DNA of 64,000 bases, taken from positions 12,174,722 through 12,238,721 of the forward strand of contig NC_054085.1 in assembly GCF_017562075.2 (NCBI RefSeq), read 5' to 3'. The translations under genes and the position numbers were made by a program. The stretch is from Anopheles merus (taxonomy: Eukaryota; Arthropoda; Insecta; Diptera; Culicidae). Positions within the stretch are counted from its first letter, which is position 1, and each line of letters begins with the position of its first letter. Under the pieces are notes generated by a model. It ran no database searches. It saw only the letters and a program-made list of their open reading frames with translations, and was not told the DNA's origin. Below are positions 58,901-64,000 of this stretch, piece by piece.

Positions 58901-61900
58901 TATTAATGTTACGTTTTCGCTTGTTTTGCCGCTTGTTCCACCTCGCACCCTTGGAGGGTTAACCTCCCTAAAATGGTAAAATCATATCAAAATATGAATA
59001 TTTTATCAAAATCCTTCCTCTCTATCTGGCCTGAGGTTTATTCCTTCCATTCCAGGGGGTAGCAGTAGCCCACCACTGGGCAATCGAAACGGGTTGCTTC
59101 TCTTTATTGGTTGAGTAGGCCGTGAACAAATCAGGCCCGCGGTGTAATCTGCTACACAAATCGAGGAAGCCTCCACACCGTCATACGTCGAGTTGCCATT
59201 GCTTTTCTTCCTTCTTGGACGCTACGCGGCGTCGTCGATTAGTTTTGCATAACCTTCTTCTCCATTATTGAAGCTGGACAACGACCTTAGCGTGCGGATA
59301 AGGTAAGGTTTTCATCGGAACACGTATGAGCCGGGCGCGAGAGTTTCAAGCCCAAGCGTTGCGTGCGAGCGAATGTGTGTCATTAAAATTCTAATCACGT
59401 TGCAGTCGAACAGCTCGCGCCATTGGATCGATACAGCATACCACCCTCCGGAAGACGTTTGGAATCCGGCTCTCCAGCAAGCAGCGGATACTCATCAGCA
59501 GTGCGAAAAGAAAGCAATGAAGCCAACGGTAAGAACGCGCGTGCTATTTCCGGCAGCGTATCAGACAGCTTCTGCAATTCCACACTCTCTGACAGTCGGT
59601 AAGCCCTACATACATCCCACTCCCTTGAGGCTTTCGGGCCTATGTTGGGATGTGAGCTGAAGGAGCTGCCGGTAACGTCTGGTGTTTTTGGAGTGTGAAA
59701 AGGGTACTCCCGGCACCCTCTAAAGTATCTCCACTTCCAGGCCCTTGTCCCTGTCCGACCGGGGAAGCGATGCCGGTGTCATAATATGATCACGCGCATG
59801 GCCCTTGCGGACTGCCAGCCAGTAGAGCACCACCGCAAAAAGCGCAACAGTGTGTATTCGATCTGGGACGGACGGCGTATTTCGCTTCATCTCCGATTCT
59901 GAGATATTGGAAGCCCTTTTGCTATATGTGTGTGTGAGAGAGAGAAAAAGAGAGAACGAGTGCACAATACAGAACACTCTGCACAGTAGCGGTCGAGACG
60001 AGCAGGCACCGAAACCTGCCCCGTGTATCGATCGAAGCAACCAGCCGGCTCGATAAATCTCTATTTTCTCTCATTCCACCATCTGAACAGCACAAAACAG
60101 AACCCTGGAAGAGTGTGGTGGCATGAACCACAAAAACTTCAGATGACCGGTACGAAAAATCGGTCCCCACTCCAGTACCACGAACAGGGTAATTCTTTTA
60201 TGTCCTTTTCTCTTTTATGCGTCTTTACACGTCGACTGGGGGACGTCGAATGAAAATTGCAAAAACCCGATCGAAAACGTCCATTTGCTTGTAACCAAGA
60301 ATTTAGGACACCAGAAATGGGAGCTGTCCCCCTCTGGGGACCTCAAGCACACACACAGCGAATGGTTTGTCGATGTCGTATCAATTTTCTTGTCGTGGGG
60401 GTTTTAGGGGCTTTTGTATCTGGCTGCTGCAGCTGGAGTTTGTCGGACGTAAATCGTTTTATGTTTTATTTGGGGACATTTTTATGTGGTTCTTTTACAT
60501 AACAGTGTAACCCTCCGTAACGCAATGTTGATATGCCACATTGTGGTTAGGTTATATGGTGGGTAATACAGGATTAAGTTGAAGTTATTGCAGGCAACTG
60601 TTATATGATTTCGTTAAGCGGTGAAGGCGTATAATAAGGAGGGATTAGTTTTATATCTTGTTGTACCTTTTTAGGAATCATCGTTACACTTAGATTTACT
60701 GATATCTGCATTATCAAGCCCTAAATATGTGCAAGAAATATCGATATTGTAAAATTATCAAGGAATTCAGTCCTCGTGGAGTATACAAAAACGGTCAATT
60801 TAGTTGAATTTCCAAAAAGTATCCAATTTTTCCACAATCCATTACCCAATTCCAACAGATGGTGAAAGTTTGAACATGTTGTAACCCCGAGTATACTTCT
60901 ACGTAGTAAGTGTAAATGATTCACAGGGTTAAAGGGCATCATGATAGGGATTATTCCATTTTGGTTTTGGGGAGTACATGGAAACATTTTAAAACGTCCT
61001 AGTTCTGTCATTAAACGGGAAACGTTCTGGCACTTTACACCACATCAAGAGCCCCGCCGCATTTCATGGACCTTGAGCACTGCTCCAATGTCCCTGATAC
61101 TTCCACCAGCATAAACAAACATCTGATTCCCCAAAAGGATAACATTCCTGTCCTTCTCTTTCTTCTACTCCTCTTCTCACTCCATCTGAACCCGGACATG
61201 CAAACAGCGGCAAACAAACCATTACCAAGTGTGAGACCTCATTTAGGGCCCAGTTTTGCTTTGGTTCGCCCGGGCTAGTAGTCATCATACGCCGAGCTCC
61301 ATAAACAGTACAGTTAATCTCCCCTTTGGCATCTTTTGGGACATTTGGCGCCAGTCGCAGTGGCAGTGGGCTGGGGAAGGAGGCTAGTTTCCTGTCCATT
61401 ACCCACACCACAGACGTGAACCTTCGAATGAAGGGCCACAACAGCAGAAGCGAGGGCATCATGAAAAGGGCAAATACGTTCCTTCCAAAAAAGGGCAAAA
61501 AAGCAACTGAACAAGCTATTCTCTCCGTATTCAGATGGTCCAACAGATCCAACAATCTCTGGGGCTCTGGAGATTAATCGTAATCAAGACATTAATCCCT
61601 TCATTCGTTCGTTAGCCAATTTCGCTGCCACTCGAAGTCTGGGAGGGGGACTCGCACTGGACAGGTCCCAACAAGCTTACTGAAAGCTTTGAAAAAAGCC
61701 CACGCGGTGTACTTCCATGGTACGAGATTGCAGTCGACACACGGTGCAGCACGTTTGGGAAAGTTGCACTGTGCAAGGGAGGGGGGGGGGCAGGAATTCA
61801 CTGCGTGGGTTTGCCAACTGCGTAGGCTTTTCAAGCCTTGGTGTAACGTTACTCTTGAGAAACGGGGTAGGAAAATCTCCTATTTTTCCCGTTCAATATC

Positions 61901-64000
61901 AATCATACGGTGGATCTAAGCTCAGTAGGCGTTGGCACACGTCTCAGCACACTCCACTAAGCGCCTCCAATCTCTCGCGCCACATCTCGATCGCAACGAT
62001 CGTTGGAATTTTTGGGCCACCCTACTTCCTGAATATGCGATAAACATCGGCTTCCGTTTATGGTTCGCTTCACACGAGCCGCCGCCAAACGGGCGCATAC
62101 CGATGGAAAGGTTATTTGGGAGCGATTCTCCCAAAATTTATGACCAAAAATGATGATGCCGTGGTAGATAATTCGATACCGCCGTTTGGTTGTAGCTGTG
62201 CACCGTTTAGCTGGAGCGTCGTTGGAAAACGATTTGTAACCCCAGCTCCACGGCATTTGCCTAGCGCCGGGAAACGCCAACGCACAAACTGCTTACGATC
62301 GACCGGGCAGAGTGTCACCCACCCCCATCTCCCTCGCATAAGTACGCACAATGATCAATAAACCTTTAAATTGGAGCAACAGCAGCAGCACGTTATTGTC
62401 ACTGTTTACCATTTTTGGATGATGGTTTCTTGTGGCCCCACAACGAGCGCTGAGTTATTGATGTGGTCGCGCGGGATGATCTTATGTTGCTGTGACGGTC
62501 GAACGATCATCAGTAACCAGGCGGCAATCCGCTCCATTATTGGAGTGCTCTCTATTTCTTAAGGAGTGTTGTTGCTTTCGAATAAAGATAGCACTCATAT
62601 GGCTCACGAAACTCGGAACAGAACAATCTGTCACACCGTTCGAATCCACTCCTAAGAGGAAACCGAACTTTTGCCGGTCTGTTGCCGTGGAATCATATTT
62701 CCAGAAAAATGCCCCTATTTGTACATTGGAGCACTCTGTCGGAGCAGGTCGTCTGGCCAATGCTAGCTCCAGCAGAAGCGTAGGATGATGGATAACACCT
62801 CCGCAACTGAGCTCTTTGGAGATCGAGCTCTATACCACCATTCTTTTTACCCTTTGGAAGTGGATTTAGTCAGTCGAGTAAAAGAGCCGGCGGCAACTTC
62901 GACTAATAACAACTTCTACCAGTATATCCATAGGCGGAACAACGTTCCGAACACTGTTGACAAAAAAGCATTCGCGGAACTACTATTTAAAAGCACGTTC
63001 TCTCTCTCTCTCTATCTGACTCACCTGTCGATGGTTTTTGTTGCCATCTAAAGGTTAAGTAAGTGAACCTGTGCGCCGTATGACATTATAGGCATAGGAT
63101 TCTTCAGACATAAAAACTCTGGAAGTTAGTCGCTAAGAGTCGTCCGAGACCTCCAAAAGCATTCGTATGGGGCGAGTATAGGTGTCCACAACTGTTCTTC
63201 CGCGTACTTAGAGAACTATTTCCATTCCCGCTCTTGATCGATCAAACATCACACCGGCAAGCAGTGGCGGCCTACGCACTTTGGTACAAAGGTTCCGAGT
63301 CCAAAACCATTCACGGGAAATAGCCATCAATCAAATTGGCAAAACATGATGATATGCCATAGCCATTCTGTCCACATACACACAAAAAACATTGGGAAAA
63401 ACTGAGGGGTGTCCAAATAAAACAACAACTTCAGGGGTGAAGGAAACGAACGAACGAATTTCCATGACCCTCTCGCCATCGTTGGTGCCTAACGCATCGG
63501 GGCTTTACATATTTGCTCCTGAGGGGACCCATCCGTGGCGTTATGTCTTTGCAGGCATTGGTTCCAGTCATGCAACTAGACTTTATTTTAGTGCTAGTGT
63601 TTTTTTACCAACACACGCCAACAAGAGCCCCCAAAACAACGCCACAGTTCGGAGGGAAAGTTTTCCTTTAGACACGCGCACTGTTTTGGGGGTAATTTTG
63701 TCTCCCACAACGAAAAGTTGGAATACTGTTTTTCAAGGATTTTTTTTTGCTTTACTTCCTGCCCTTGTATCATCACAAAGCCGTTTTGTGTGATTTTTAT
63801 TTGTTTGGGAAGGAAACAAACTCTTACTGCGTCATGCAGTTTTAGTGTGTGTCGACCTACGAAAGGTCATACGACTACTAGGACTACTAGGGGTAAAGTT
63901 GTGGCTGTCGTGCATGAATATATAATTTTTATTTCCAAAATACCCTCTCTAATGAAAATTGCTGGTGCTGGGTTTTAAAGACCTCTGTGTCACAAGGACA
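58901..64000. other. GC-richer non-coding block to the end of the window
   Basis: Except for the candidate exon at 59406-59528, no feature is supported. It contains a short palindromic GGAGGGTTAACCTCC near 58953, a long G run near 61781 and a narrow AT-richer interval (60520-61020). That interval has a 96-codon minus-strand frame of unknown identity. Confidence 0.4.
59406..59528 (+). CDS. Candidate cassette exon of an unidentified gene
   Basis: This 123-nt stretch (41 codons, so frame-neutral) is preceded by CTAATCACGTTGCAG, a branch-like CTAAT plus an AG acceptor, and followed by ACG|GTAAGA, a good donor. Two of three plus-strand frames are open. One gives a Ser/Pro/Gly-rich peptide containing RYSIPPSGRRLESGSP. 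The other contains HWIDTAYHPPEDVW. I recognise neither. If real, it belongs to a plus-strand gene with large introns, but no partner exon was found nearby. Confidence 0.22.

Noticed and set aside
60721..61011. 96-codon minus-strand ATG frame in an AT-richer interval
   Set aside because: No similarity recognised, no splice or promoter signals. Possibly a relic.
1..64000. CRISPR arrays, bacterial operons, rRNA or snRNA genes
   Set aside because: Searched by eye for regular direct repeats with spacers, ribosome-binding sites and conserved RNA gene cores. None seen, and the sequence is plainly animal nuclear DNA.

Overview
This is eukaryotic nuclear DNA, most likely from an Anopheles mosquito. 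The tRNA-derived SINEs match my recollection of the SINE200-type repeats of the Anopheles gambiae group. The hAT, pogo-like and jockey/I-type elements, the (CT)n, (CA)n and (AT)n microsatellites and a compact intron-bearing gene all fit an insect genome. The species call rests on recall, not on a search. There are no operons, Shine-Dalgarno sites or CRISPR arrays.

Only two host genes can be supported. The first is a three-exon, minus-strand gene at about 44.3-48.0 kb. It encodes a 187-residue protein recognisable as tetratricopeptide repeat protein 36 (TTC36). Its splice sites are canonical, it ends in poly(A) signals, and a plausible Inr/DPE start lies 143 bp before the first ATG. The second is a tRNA-Gln(CTG) gene on the minus strand at 41268-41339. 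Nearly all other open frames are chance frames in GC-rich non-coding DNA.

The rest is a striking mosaic. Visibly GC-richer, single-copy-looking blocks of about 1-5 kb (about 1.4-3.4, 5.3-7.5, 8.8-10.1, 13.4-14.8, 17.4-18.6, 20.9-22.5, 24.5-28, 29.1-30.1, 31.3-32.8, 35.1-37, 38-39.7, 42.7-44.2, 49-53.7, 56.2-58.3 and 58.9-64 kb) alternate with AT-rich troughs. Every transposable element I could recognise sits in a trough. These are two non-autonomous hAT elements with 8-bp target-site duplications (3741-4560 and 41409-42244); a non-LTR retrotransposon interrupted by a second one (10639-11660); a jockey-type reverse transcriptase fragment (16116-16650); a non-LTR 3' fragment interrupted by a SINE (33910-34497); seven SINEs or SINE relics in two tail types, four of them with clear flanking duplications; and five arrays of short, diverged, near-palindromic units, two of which clearly form inverted arms.

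No new multi-gene system is visible. The observations most worth following are the array/fold-back loci that share a layout but not a unit sequence, the sharp partition of mobile elements into AT-rich troughs, the hAT insertion about 70 bp upstream of the tRNA gene, a strong hairpin at 17978-18016, and a cluster of TTGCATA-type repeats upstream of TTC36. One candidate cassette exon (59406-59528) hints that the right-hand 10-15 kb could be intron of a larger plus-strand gene, but I could not identify it.
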